Made by a program: the position numbers and the translations under genes. Shown here in pieces: positions 1 through 8,936 of a stretch of 64,000 bases of DNA. Below the pieces are notes generated by a model. The model was given only the letters and a program-made list of their open reading frames with translations. It did no database searches and had not been told where the DNA came from. The stretch's first letter is position 1, and every line of letters begins with the position of its first letter. Source of the DNA: JAPOUP01 sp965221405 (GTDB lineage: Bacteria > Pseudomonadota > Alphaproteobacteria > Rhodobacterales > Rhodobacteraceae); assembly GCA_965221405.1 (NCBI GenBank), contig CBDCSE010000002.1:1922001-1986000 (forward strand), read 5' to 3'.

Positions 1-470
1 AGATAACTCCGTGCAGTTTCAGGGTCTCTATCGATAGCCGCAATGATAGGTTCGCGCCCGAGTCCGACAAAGACAGGCCGGAGATTGAGGCGTTCGAGCG
101 CCATCTCATCGGTGCGTGAAAACTCAGCGGCAATGATCGGCCCTGCCCGCATGACAGTCCCGCCGACGAGTGTATTCCCCTCATCTTCGGACGCATCCTC
201 CACCCTCCTTACCGGAGTTTCATCGAGCAGTTTCCGCGCTGCTTCTCGACCGTGCCCCGATCCTTCCCCGGACTTCTGGGCGACCAGCCGCTCCAAGGCC
301 CCTGCAAGTTCGGAGTGACCGAGCGGACGGATATGGTTGGCGATATGTAACCGGAGAAGACCGATGAAAAGGGCATCCCTTTCGGCGGGCGCGATGGCTT
401 TGCCTTCATCGTCAGGAAGTCCGGCCGGCCGGCCGCGACCAGGGCCCGGGGCGTCCGGACGATGCTGCAT
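1..470 (-). CDS. Unrecognised protein, 3' end outside the window
   Basis: An open frame on the minus strand runs off the left edge without a stop. It could start at the ATG at 470, but protein-like composition begins only near 420, so the first residues may belong to the overlapped AbiEi remnant. Visible stretches are LLRLHIANHIRPLGHSELA, GGTVMRAGPIIAAEFSR and LRPVFVGLGREPIIAAIDRD. The base composition is less GC-rich than the IS-derived DNA to the right. I recognise no family. It meets the AbiEi-like frame out of phase near 410, which looks like an old junction. Confidence 0.4.
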   Translation of the reverse strand, partial: MQHRPDAPGPGRGRPAGLPDDEGKAIAPAERDALFIGLLRLHIANHIRPLGHSELAGALERLVAQKSGEGSGHGREAARKLLDETPVRRVEDASEDEGNTLVGGTVMRAGPIIAAEFSRTDEMALERLNLRPVFVGLGREPIIAAIDRDPETARSY

Positions 471-841
471 GCCTGGCACGGCAGGTCCACCGTTTCCGTC
501 CGCCCGTCGCTTATGAGATGCACCGTGTTGTAGCGCACGGTGTACGAGATGCCGTAAAGTTCCAGCGCCGTGTGGTATCCCAGCACCCCGTCCGGGCGAA
601 GCCTGCTCGCGTAGACGCAGTCCTGAAGGGCGAACGGCCCCGGGAGGCGGCTGTCCGGGCCCGCCCCGTAGACGCCCCCGCCGACCCCCTGGATCCGTCC
701 GGCATCGGCCTCCTGCCTGAGCAGGCGGCCCACCGGCACCGCACCCTTGGGCAGGCCCAAGGCGGCGGCGAACTCCTCCCGGGTGAACGCCGGACTGGAA
801 TCGATGAAGCCGCGCACCCGTTCCCGGAGTCCCGTCGCCAT
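209..841 (-). pseudogene. AbiEi-like antitoxin, C-terminus replaced
   Basis: From the ATG at 841 the protein opens with a winged-helix-like segment (FTREEFAAALGLPKGAVPVG, then GGGVYGAG), followed by DGVLGYHTALELYGISY and TPRALVAAGR. This order is typical of AbiEi-family antitoxins of type IV toxin-antitoxin and abortive-infection systems, which autoregulate and counter an AbiEii nucleotidyltransferase. After about residue 145 the match ends and the frame reads into unrelated sequence to a stop at 209, so the C-terminal domain is missing. No AbiEii gene is adjacent; the only AbiEii-type gene here lies 26 kb away. The longer frame that opens at 1006 is less likely to be the start because similarity begins only after 841. 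Confidence 0.6.
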
Positions 842-1004
842 AACCAATCCCCGCTTCCGCCCGTAAAAATCCGGGGTTGTCAAACCCCCGTTCCACAGTG
901 AAGTGCAACACCCGATGTGGGTGAGGTCTGGCTGAGGCGGCACATGATGTTGCGAATCGGCCGGATGGCGGCGACAGTCCCTGTGATGAAGCAAGGAGAC
1001 CGCC

Positions 1005-1490
1005 ATGCCCGAGGGCCAGCGCCACCTGACCTACCCCGAGAGATGCCAGATCCACGCCCTGATGGAAAGCGGGCTTTCCGGCGGGGCGATCGCCCGCCAG
1101 CTGGGGCGCAGTCCGTCATCGGTCCCGCGCGGGATCCGGCGCAACGGCGGAGCCCGGGGCTACCGGCACGCCCAGGCGCAGCGGCTGGCCGAGGGGCGGC
1201 GCAGCGCGGCGTCGTCGGTGCCCAGGAAGATGACGCCGGGGCTGTGGGCTCTGGTGGAGGAGCGGCTGGCCGAGGGATGGAGCCCCGAGCAGGTCTCCGG
1301 GCGGCTGCGCCTGGAGGGCCACCCGGTGGCGGGGCGTCAGTGGATTTACCGGCACGTCCACGCCGACCGCAGGGCCGGGGGCCGGCTCTGGCGGCACCTG
1401 CGGCGCCGGGGAAAGAGGCCGAACCGGAAGGGCGGGGCCCACGCGGGCCGGGGCCACATCCCGGGCCGGGTGGACATCCCGGAGCGCCCG
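1005..1490 (+). pseudogene. IS30-family transposase, N-terminal part only
   Basis: The ATG at 1005 follows a good ribosome site (AAGGAG, 992-997). Residues 7-50 read as the IS30 helix-turn-helix (LTYPERCQIHALMESGLS, then GGAIARQLGRSPSSV) and residues 85-160 as the family's second N-terminal region (LAEGWSPEQVSGRL, RQWIYRHVHADR, RGHIPGRVDIPERP). IS30 transposases normally continue with a DDE catalytic domain; here the frame passes directly into an IS110 sequence. What remains could bind DNA but cannot catalyse transposition. Confidence 0.75.
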
Positions 1491-1502
1491 GCGCCGGGGG
1501 AG

Positions 1503-2407
1503 GCGAAGACGGACAGGATCGACGCGAGGAAGATGGTGCGGGCGCTCCGGGCCTGGGACGGCGGCGACAGGGACGCGATGTCCCCGGTGCGGGTGCCGAC
1601 GGTCGCGGAGGAGGACGCGAAACGCCTGCCGCCCAGGCGTGAGCGGCTCGTGAGGGAACGCCGGCGGCTGGCGAACGCGGTCGCGGGGCTGCTGCGGCTG
1701 CACGGGGTGCCGCCCGGGGATCCGGCGCGCAGGGGATACCGGGCGCGGCCCGGGGGCATGCGGACCGCCTGCGGCACGGGACTGCCGCCGGGGCTTCTGG
1801 CTGAGATCGGGGGCATCCCCGGCCGCCTGGAGCTGGTCGCCGCCGGGCTGAAGGCGGTGGAGGCGGAGAAGGCGGCGACGCTGAGGCCGGACCGGGAGGC
1901 GGCGGCGCGGGAGGCGCGTGACGGCCCCGGGGAGGACGGCTGTGCGCAGGCGGAGACGCCGCCTGGCGCCGCGTCGGCGGAGGTCCCGGCGCACGCCCGC
2001 CACGCGGCGGTGCCGGGCCGGCTCAGGGGGATCGGCCCGAACGACGCGCTGCTGCCGGGGGCCGAGCTGTCCTGCCGGGACCTGCGGAACCGGAGGCAGC
2101 CGGGCGGCATGGCCGGGCTGGCGCCGGTGCCGTGGCCGGGCGGCGCCGTGGACCACGCCCGGGGCCCGGCAAGGCCGGCAGCCCGGTGCCGCCAAGGCAC
2201 CTGGCGCGGATGGCCTGGCGCTGGCTGCGGCACCAGCCGCAGAGCGCGCTGTCGAAGTGGTTCGAGCGCTACGTCAGCGCCCGCGACGGGCGTCCGGGCA
2301 GGCGCGGGATCGTCGCGCTGCCCGGGAAGCTTCCGGGGGCGCCGGTGCGGTTCGCCACGACCGGGCTGGCGCACGGGGGCGCCGTCCTGTCGAAGGCGCC
2401 GGCGTAG
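1503..2407 (+). pseudogene. IS110-family transposase, 5'-truncated and frameshifted
   Basis: In frame with the IS30 segment the sequence becomes an IS110 transposase from KTDRIDARKMVRAL (1509 onward) through RVPTVAEEDAKRL, RGIGPNDALL and GGMAGLAPVPW. IS110 enzymes are DEDD transposases; the N-terminal RuvC-like portion with the first acidic residue is absent. Near 2165 the reading frame shifts and the true C-terminus continues in another frame to 2407 (MAWRWLRHQPQSALSKWF, then GRRGIVALPGKL). The result is an in-frame IS30-IS110 chimera with a broken 3' half. Confidence 0.75.
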
Positions 2408-2740
2408 GGGGAGGCGAACACCTGATATCGAACACCCGGGCGGCCCGACGGCCCCCCGGGGAACCCGGGCAGGGCGTGTGACCGGCGGGAGGCATGGTTC
2501 GCCGCATCCCGCGGCACCGTCCATCCAGATGGGTCCCGTCCGCCCGGAACGTCGCACAGGCCCGAATCGGGCACCATGGTCACGGGGCCGGCGATCGCCG
2601 GACGACCGAACCGGACAGGAGCCTGGACGCGCCGTCAGGCGCTCCCCCCACCCGCGACGTTCCGCCCGGAGCGTTCCCCGGGCCGGCGCCGAGCCGCCCC
2701 CGAAAGGAGACGGACCGATGTGACACGTCATGAAGAAAGC
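2408..2740. other. Gene-free stretch after the IS110 remnant
   Basis: About 330 bases of GC-rich sequence lie between the IS110 stop and the ISKra4 remnant. It is probably the 3' flank of the IS110 element. I see no convincing coding frame, inverted repeat or terminator. Long frames crossing it on both strands lack recognisable motifs. Confidence 0.4.
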
Positions 2741-2744
2741 GCTT

Positions 2745-3059
2745 GACGGGAGGGGGCTCATAAGAGCCGCCGTGGCGGCCCGTGCCCGGTACCGGCGCGG
2801 CCCAGGCCCGGTCGAGGCGTCCGGACCTGAGGAGCGACCGGAAGGTCAGGACGCCCTGGCCGCCGTCGCGGCCCCGGCCCTGCCCCGATCGCTTCATCCG
2901 GCTTGTCACCAGAACCTTGTTGGCGGATTCCACGGAACCCGATCCGATAGCGTAGCCCGCTTCGGCGGCGTCCGCGTATTCCATGCGGCGGCGGTTGCTG
3001 CGGAAGTAGGCCAGCTCCCGCCGGACGTCGCCGGTTCCCCTGCCCTGCCCATGGGACAC
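2745..3059 (-). pseudogene. ISKra4-like transposase, C-terminal fragment
   Basis: The minus strand reads ELAYFRSNRRRMEYADAAE, AIGSGSVESANKVLVTSRMK and GRDGGQGVLTFRSLL. The pattern YFR-RMRY-IGSG-VE-A-K-RMK is the conserved C-terminal block of ISKra4-type transposases. Only about 100 residues remain. The N-terminal zinc-ribbon and the first catalytic residues are missing, and the DruA-IS4 gene starts about 45 bases to the right on the other strand, suggesting truncation by that insertion. It differs in sequence from the ISKra4 element at 14.6 kb. Confidence 0.65.
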
Positions 3060-3104
3060 ATTTCCCGCCCGACTCGCTTACTCGTACGCGCTATCGTTGC
3101 GCTC

Positions 3105-5368
3105 ATGGATGGCCCTGTCTCGATTCCGCATGCGCTTTCCTCGACCGAGGGCATCAAGAGGCTGTCGCGGATTCCCGCGCGGCCGGATGTCTCGCGGGCC
3201 GAGATCGGCCGGAGGGTCTGCGACGCGTTCGGCTTTCTTGACCTTAACGGCCGGCCACAGGTCACGAGCTGCCTTTCCGCCCTTCGCCGCCTTGAGCGCG
3301 CGGGCGGGATCGCCCTTCCCGAGCCTGCGGGCCTTCCGGCCAGTGCGGGCGCGGTCCGGGATCCCGGCCCTGTCCGTGTCGACGGGCCGGCGCTTCGGCC
3401 GGTCTTCAACGGGCTGATGGCGTCCGAGCATCCGCGCAGCGCCCGGCTTCACGTCGGCCGCCGGCTGCGCTACCTGGTCGGCGCGTCGCACGGCTGGCTC
3501 GGCGGGCTGCTGTTCGCGCCGGCGACGCGTGTCCTTGCGGCGCGGGACGCCTGGCTCGGCTGGGACGACGCAAGCCGCGGGCGGCATCTCGACCGGGTGA
3601 TCGGCGCTTCCTGATCCGTCCGTCGGTTTCCGTGCGCTTTCTCGCGTCGCGGGTCCTGGGCATGGCGGCGCGGCGCGTGGGCGGGGACTTCGCGGCGGCC
3701 TACGGCATCCGTCCGGTCCTGGCCGAGACCTTCGTCGCGCCGGAGTACCGGGGCAGCTGCTTCCCTGCGGCCGGATGGCGCCGTGTCGGCGAGACCTCCG
3801 GCCGCCGCGTCCGCGCCGGCGTCGCGGAGCCGGCGAAGGGCGTCCTGGTCCTGCCGCTGGAGGCGGACCGGGAGGCCCGCCTCGGGGCGCGGCGCGCGCT
3901 GGCGCCCGGGGACGGGCTTGACAGCGCGGCCCGGGCGGAGAACGGGTTCGGTTCGGCGCGGCTTGGCGACGCCCGCCTGACGCAGCGCCTTGTCCGGAGC
4001 GCGGAGATCCAGGCGCGGTCGCCGACGAAGACTTTCTTCGCGGCGGCGGCCGGCTGCGGGGCGACGGTGAAGGGGTACTGCAGGATGATCGGGCATCCGG
4101 ACTACGGCGCGGTCTCCGCGTCCACCATCGTCGGGGCCCATCGCGAACGGACGCTGCGGCGGATGCGGGGCCAGCCGCTGTCCCTCCTGGTGCAGGACGG
4201 CACGGACCTGAACTTCGCGACCCGCCACGGCTGCGGGGGGCTCGGGACGATCGGCCGAAACAGGGGATCCTCGGGGACGCTGGGCCTGCACCTGCACACG
4301 GCCTTCGCCGTGAGCGGCGACGGGGTCCCCCTGGGCGTCGTCAACCCCGGGTTCGACGCGCCGGACGGCGCGTCCGGGGAGGGCCGTCCGGCCGGGGAGC
4401 GCAGGACCGGGCGGTGGCTGCGCGGCCTGCGCCACAGCGTCGCGGCGGCGAAGGAGCTGGACGGGGCGGGGGCCGTCGCGGTGATGGACCGCGAGGGGGA
4501 CGCGTTCGACGTGCTCCACGAACACCGCGCGGCGGGCTGCCGCCGGCTGGCGCTGCTGGTGCGGGCGAAGCACGACCGCAGCTTCGGACGCGGCCGGCCG
4601 AAGCTGTTCGAGCGTGTGCGCGCCGCCCCGGAGGCCGGGCGGTTCACGATCACGGTGGAGCGGCTGTCGGCCCGGCGCCCGGCGGGTGCGCGGAAGGCCT
4701 TCGCCGGGCGGGCCCGGCGCGAGGCCCGGGTGAGCCTGCGGTGGCTGGCGCTGGAGCTGCCGCCGCCGCCGGACGGGAAGGCGCGCTTCGGGCCGGAGCC
4801 GCTGCCGCTGAACGTGGTCCATGTCGCGGAGACGGACGTTCCCGAGGACGGATCAGGGCCGGTGTCCTGGACCCTGCTCACGACGCTGCCGGTCGCCGGC
4901 CCGCACCAGGCCCGCGAGGTCGTCCGGCTCTACGGGCTGAGGTGGCGCATCGAGGACTGGCACAGGATCCTGAAGTCGGGATGCAGGGCGGAGACGGTCG
5001 CGCACCGGACCGGCGCGCGCATCGAGCGGGCGGTGGCGGTCAACGCGGTGATCGCCTGGCGGACCGCGAACCTCACGCACCTGGCCCGGACGCGGCCGGA
5101 ACTGCCGGCGACGACCGCGTTCACCGACATCGAGCTGGCTCTGCTGACGGACTTCTCCGGCGTCCGGAAGCTGCCGCCGCCCGGGAACCTGGGACAGGCG
5201 TTCCGCCTCGTGGCGACGATGGGCGGCTACCTGAACCGCCGGAACGACGGGCCGCCCGGCGCGGAGATCGCATGGAACGGACAGGCCGCGCTGTCGTTCA
5301 CCGCGTGGATGCTCGGCCACAGCATCGATGCCGGGGAAGACAGCGAGGTGCGGAAGCGCATCAGCTAG
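3105..5368 (+). pseudogene. DruA-domain IS4-family transposase, one frameshift
   Basis: From the ATG at 3105 the first frame encodes a DUF4338/DruA-like N-terminus (SRAEIGRRVCDAFGF, RRLRYLVGASHGWLGGLLF, DAWLGWDDASRGRHLDRVIG) and stops at 3614. The protein continues in the -1 frame from about 3612 (FLIRPSVSVRFLASRVLG, AYGIRPVLAETFV) into an IS4-type DDE domain: LLVQDGTDLNFA carries the first Asp, VAVMDREGDAF the second, and RLYGLRWRIEDWHRILKSGC is the YREK-like block with the Glu. The two frames together make about 755 residues, the usual size for this fusion type. Apart from the shift both halves are intact. A second, divergent member lies at 59.9-62.3 kb. Confidence 0.8.
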
Positions 5369-5389
5369 CCGGACAGCATTTATGGGGCA

Positions 5390-6403
5390 ATGGGCAGGTC
5401 CCGCCGCCGCGCCAGCGACCGCAGGCCGGGTGGCCAGACGGGTCATCCCGGCGGCGCGCTGCGCCGTTCCGAACATCCCGACGTCATCGCGGACCACTAT
5501 CCTGATGTCTGCACGGGCTGTGGCGCGGCCCTGGACGCCGGGATGTCCGTCGGGTCCGCGGCCCGCCAGGTCCATGACCTTCCGGAGCCTCCTCCGCTCC
5601 AGGTGACCGGGCATCGGGCGCATCGGTGCGTCCGCACCGCCTGCGGGGCGGAGACCCGCGCGGCCTTTCCCGAGGGCGTGGCGGCGCCGGCCGTCTACGG
5701 CCCGCGGCTGGCCGCCCTGGCCGTGTATCCCGACGCCGCCCAGCTGGTCCCGCTGCGGCGGCTGGGGCAGACGCTGGCCGACCTGTTCGGCGCGCATCTG
5801 TCGCAAGGCACCGTCGCGGGACTGGTCTCCCGCGCGGCCGAGGGCGTCGAAGGCCTTGCCCTGCACGTCCGGGACGCGGTGGCGGCGCCCGCCAGGCACA
5901 TGGACGGGACCGGCGTGCGCGTGCGCGGCCGCCTTGCCTGGCTGCACGTGGCCTGCACCGGACGCCCCAGCCACTTCCGCCTGGGCGCGGGCCGCGGCGA
6001 CGTGATGGCGGACGCGACCGGGGTCGCGGTGCACGACCACTGGCGGCCGTATTCCGACATCCCCGGGACCGTGCCCTCGCTCTGCGCCGCGCACGTCCTG
6101 CGCGAGCTCCAGGACCGGGTGGACTTCGACGGAGAGGCCTGGGCGGAGAGGACGGCCCGCCTGCTGCGGCGCGCCGTCCACGCCGGCAGCCTGTCGGACG
6201 GAAAGCCCCTTCCGGAACGCCTGGCGGACCTCATCGGCCGCCGTTACGACGGCATCGTGGCCGAGGGCATCGCCATGCACGGGGCCCGGCCCCCGCCGCC
6301 CTCGAAGGGGAGCCGGGGCCGGTCGCGCGGCTCGCCGCGCGGCAGCCGGACCGGGCGGGCTGAGCCGCCTGGCCGGGCGGGAGGCCATCAAGACAGAACC
6401 TGA
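5390..6403 (+). pseudogene. IS66-family transposase (TnpC-type), internal fragment
   Basis: The frame begins at RRPGGQTGHPGG, the motif just after the N-terminal leucine-rich region of IS66 TnpC, and continues through a CxxC zinc motif (VCTGCGAAL), LSQGTVAGLVSRAAEGVE, HMDGTGVRVRG (first catalytic Asp), WRPYSDIPGTVPSLCAAHVL and LRELQD. After RRYDGIVAEGIAMH the sequence degenerates and the catalytic Glu segment (the NNQAE-like block) is absent. Both ends are truncated: the 5' side abuts the IS4 gene stop and the 3' side the MNT-HEPN promoter. IS66 elements also need TnpA and TnpB, which are not here. Confidence 0.75.
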
Positions 6404-6418
6404 ACAGTTACAAGCAAT

Positions 6419-6448
6419 TTGACCCAGACCCAGTTCCTTCGCTATTAT
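6419..6448 (+). promoter_or_regulatory. Predicted promoter of the MNT-HEPN gene, leaderless layout
   Basis: TTGACC (6419-6424) and TATTAT (6443-6448) are separated by 18 bases. The ATG at 6456 lies only 7 bases after the -10, so the predicted transcript starts at or next to the start codon, and no Shine-Dalgarno sequence is present. The same arrangement is copied before the second MNT gene. Confidence 0.5.
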
Positions 6449-6455
6449 TCCGGAC

Positions 6456-7517
6456 ATGGACGAGGACGCTGCACACGCCGAGATCCGCCGCGCCGCGCAA
6501 GAGACACTGGACGCTTGGCCCGAGGCCCGGGCGGCTGTGCTGTTCGGTTCGCGCGCCCGCGGCAACCACCGGCCCGACAGCGACTGGGACGTCGCCTTCA
6601 TCGTCAAGGGCGATGGCGAGCGGCTTGGGACGGTTCCGAACGGCTTGCCGTTCAGGCGCCTGGACATCGGGCAATGCGTGAACGAGGTCGCGATTCCGGA
6701 GCGGCTCGTCGAGCGCGAAGCGCTCTGCATCGGGCATGTGGGCCATGGTATCATGCGCGACGGCGAGGTTCTGGCGGGAAGATGGCACAGGCCGTCCGTA
6801 ACAGGGAGACCGTTCATGAAGGCGGAGAACTACGTCAGGTTCATCGATGCGTCGATCAACATGATTCGCAACGCGATAGGCGAGTCTTTCGAAATTGGTG
6901 TATTTGACGACTGGCGCAGCGCCCCGGCAAAGGTTGACAGTTTCGTGGCATTGACCGCCGATGCATCCGAACACTTGGCCAAGGCCATGCTAGGACGGCA
7001 TGGCATCGACGCGAAGGCCGTTCATGACGTCTCGGAGCTTGCGGCTCAAGCCAGGAAAGCGGGCGATGACAGCCTGGCGGACGACATGATCCGAATGAAC
7101 GGCTGGACACGCGGGGATCATGTCGCAAGGTATCAATCCAGCGACGCGGAGAGGCTTGGCCATGCGATCGGCCGTCTCCTGGTCGTCATCGACCTCCTGG
7201 AACGGGAGCTTGGAGCGATACAGGAGGATTTCATCGACGCGAAGACAAGGAGCGGCCTGATTCGCACCGCGATCAACGCCTTGTCTCGAGGTGCATTCGT
7301 GCTTCGGGATGCCGTCAAGCGCGACGGTGCAGATGTCGCGCCGCCTGATCCCCACGGCTGGCTGAAGCCGATGCTTGACTTGCGCACAGAGCTCCCGCCA
7401 AAGATCGAGGAAACGGCGGACAGGCTTGAGAAGCTGCCGGAGGGTTCCGTGAAGAATGACTGGGCGCCACCGGAGCTGCCGCCGTTCGACGACCCGACGG
7501 GCCCGTTCCAGACATAG
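6456..7517 (+). CDS. MNT-HEPN fusion protein (minimal nucleotidyltransferase plus HEPN)
   Basis: Residues 1-120 form a minimal nucleotidyltransferase of the MntA type: FGSRARG, then DSDWDVAF supplies the GSX10DXD metal-binding signature, and RRLDIGQCVN carries the third acidic residue. After a linker, residues about 125-290 are helical and HEPN-like (KVDSFVALTADASEHLAKAM, AVHDVSELAAQARKAG, DHVARYQSS). In type VII HEPN-MNT toxin-antitoxin modules the two domains are usually separate genes: MntA-type antitoxins AMPylate and silence the HepT RNase. Here they are one 353-residue protein. A canonical HEPN R-X4-6-H RNase motif is not obvious, so this may be a fused module or a different regulator. 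The start is fixed by the promoter layout and by the conserved start in the copy downstream. Confidence 0.75.
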   Translation: MDEDAAHAEIRRAAQETLDAWPEARAAVLFGSRARGNHRPDSDWDVAFIVKGDGERLGTVPNGLPFRRLDIGQCVNEVAIPERLVEREALCIGHVGHGIMRDGEVLAGRWHRPSVTGRPFMKAENYVRFIDASINMIRNAIGESFEIGVFDDWRSAPAKVDSFVALTADASEHLAKAMLGRHGIDAKAVHDVSELAAQARKAGDDSLADDMIRMNGWTRGDHVARYQSSDAERLGHAIGRLLVVIDLLERELGAIQEDFIDAKTRSGLIRTAINALSRGAFVLRDAVKRDGADVAPPDPHGWLKPMLDLRTELPPKIEETADRLEKLPEGSVKNDWAPPELPPFDDPTGPFQT

Positions 7518-7671
7518 AGCCGTCGATTGTGCGCCCGCTGGTTCGTGCGCGGGACAGGCATCCAGGAGTGCCGCTTGGTCCCGTTCGTGCCGTGGCGGCC
7601 TCCCGAGGCAGCGGAGCCCCTTGCGCAGGATGTCTCGGGTCGAAGGCCATGCGCGCGACTGCAGCGGCAAT

Positions 7672-7701
7672 TTGACCCAAGCCCTGTTCCTTCGCCATCA
7701 T
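7672..7701 (+). promoter_or_regulatory. Duplicated MNT promoter with altered -10
   Basis: This is the counterpart of the element before 6456: TTGACC at 7672-7677, the same 18-base spacing, but the -10 position reads CATCAT (7696-7701) instead of TATTAT. The ATG at 7708 again lies just downstream with no ribosome site. Loss of the leading T suggests weaker expression than the first copy. Confidence 0.4.
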
Positions 7702-7707
7702 TACGGC

Positions 7708-8073
7708 ATGGGTGACAGTGCCGCAGAGATCCGCCGCGCCGCACAAGAGACACTGGACGTCTGGCCCAAGGCCCGGGCGGCCGTGCTGTTCGGTTCCCGC
7801 GCCCGCGGCAACCACCCGCCCGACAGAGACTGGGACGTCGCGTTCATCACCGATGGCGCTGATGACCGGATGGGTGCCACGCAGAGGGATCTCCCGTTCG
7901 GACGCCTGGACATCGGGCAATGCGTCAACGAGATCGCAGTCCCGGAAAGGCTGGTCGAGCGCAAAGCCCTCTGCGTCGGTCATGTTGACCGAGGCATCGT
8001 CGCGGACGGCAGAGTGCTTTCAGGGGAGTGGACAAGGCCAGGGATCGAGGGACAGCCGTTCATGGAGACCTAA
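7708..8073 (+). CDS. Stand-alone MNT-domain protein, partial duplicate
   Basis: This 121-residue protein is a close copy of the first 120 residues of the MNT-HEPN fusion, including EIRRAAQETLD, AVLFGSRARGN, DWDVAFI, GRLDIGQCVNE and ERLVER. The GSX10DXD signature is intact, with DRDWD in place of DSDWD. The copy ends at the linker (GEWTRPG, then a stop after MET), where the fusion continues into HEPN. It lies 190 bases after its parent, with the upstream promoter block also copied, so a tandem duplication of promoter plus MNT followed by loss of HEPN is the simplest history. Alone it could act as an antitoxin-like nucleotidyltransferase, but this is inference. Confidence 0.7.
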   Translation: MGDSAAEIRRAAQETLDVWPKARAAVLFGSRARGNHPPDRDWDVAFITDGADDRMGATQRDLPFGRLDIGQCVNEIAVPERLVERKALCVGHVDRGIVADGRVLSGEWTRPGIEGQPFMET

Positions 8074-8165
8074 ACCGAACTTCCAGAGTGCCTCAAGGGC
8101 TACCTGATTGATTCCGGGACGAAAAGCCCGGGATCCGGATTCACGGCACTGGGCAGGAATCGGCG

Positions 8166-8852
8166 TCAGGAGATCCGGACGCCAGGAAGCCGGAACGCCT
8201 CGGCCTGCAGCGGCGTCGGCGTCATCTCGAACTCGGCGGCGGATTCCGGCCTCGGCCTCACGCGCAGCCTCGACAGGGTCGCCAGGTGCGCCATCAGGCC
8301 CTGGAACCCCTGGGCCGGCAGTCCGGACGCCGTCCGCCTCCCCGCCGCCCTGGGCGCGGCCGCGTCCGGGGGTTCGGCGGGCGCGACGGGGGATGCCGCC
8401 GGCACCGGCGCCCCGTCATGGAACAGCAGCGGCTTCAGGGCCTCCCGCATGTGCCATTCCACGTGGTAGGCGGGCATGCAGGGCAGGACGTGGGCCCGGA
8501 CCCGGCCGGCGAGGCGGTGGTGAACCGGGCGCACCTTCAGGTCCACGGTCCTCATCGTCCGGAACGCGCGCCCGCCGCGGGCGGGGGACCTGTAGGCCCT
8601 GACCGTCCCGCCGGCCGCCATGACGCTTTCGGGAAGGCTGGTCCGGATCACGTGGAAGCCGTCCAGCGCCTCCTCCGCGGCGACGCTCTCCGCGTCGCGC
8701 CGCCATGAGAGGCCGTCCTCCCTGACGTCGGTGACGAAGTGCTTCCGCATCTTCCGCGACGTCAGGGCCCTCTCCAGCCGCAGGGCGATCGCCGTCGCGC
8801 CCCTGAGGCGGTTCCTCTCGCGCCGGGTCGCCGCCCCGGCCTCGCGGATGGC
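8166..8852 (-). pseudogene. IS1634-family transposase, C-terminal half
   Basis: The minus strand encodes the second half of an IS1634 transposase: NRLRGATAIALRLERAL, KMRKHFVTDVREDGLSW, LDGFHVIRTSLPES, RTVDLKVRPVHHRLAGRVR and TPLQAEAFRLLGV-like tail sequence. It is cut at 8852 by the left end of the transposon at 8853. Joining 8852 to 13232 restores one continuous frame across the break (ATGRAI then REAGAATRR), giving a protein of about 571 residues, normal for the family. Confidence 0.85.
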
Positions 8853-8936
8853 TGAGCGTCTTCACGCAAATTGATGGTGCCTCGATCACGCAGTCTGGCG
8901 GGCATTTCCCCGGGGCGCTGGTGGCCGGGCGGTTGG

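Noticed and set aside
1346..2761. Long minus-strand frames opposite the IS30-IS110 chimera.
   Set aside because: Rich in Pro, Arg and Ala with no motifs; shadows of GC-rich coding sequence.
3600..3640. Programmed ribosomal frameshifting in the DruA-IS4 transposases.
   Set aside because: The two copies shift in opposite directions (-1 and +1) and no shared slippery heptamer is visible. Kept only as a finding about coincident breaks.
4853..6817. A 654-codon minus-strand frame across the IS4, IS66 and MNT genes.
   Set aside because: It crosses three unrelated elements on the opposite strand and shows no domain; antisense shadow.
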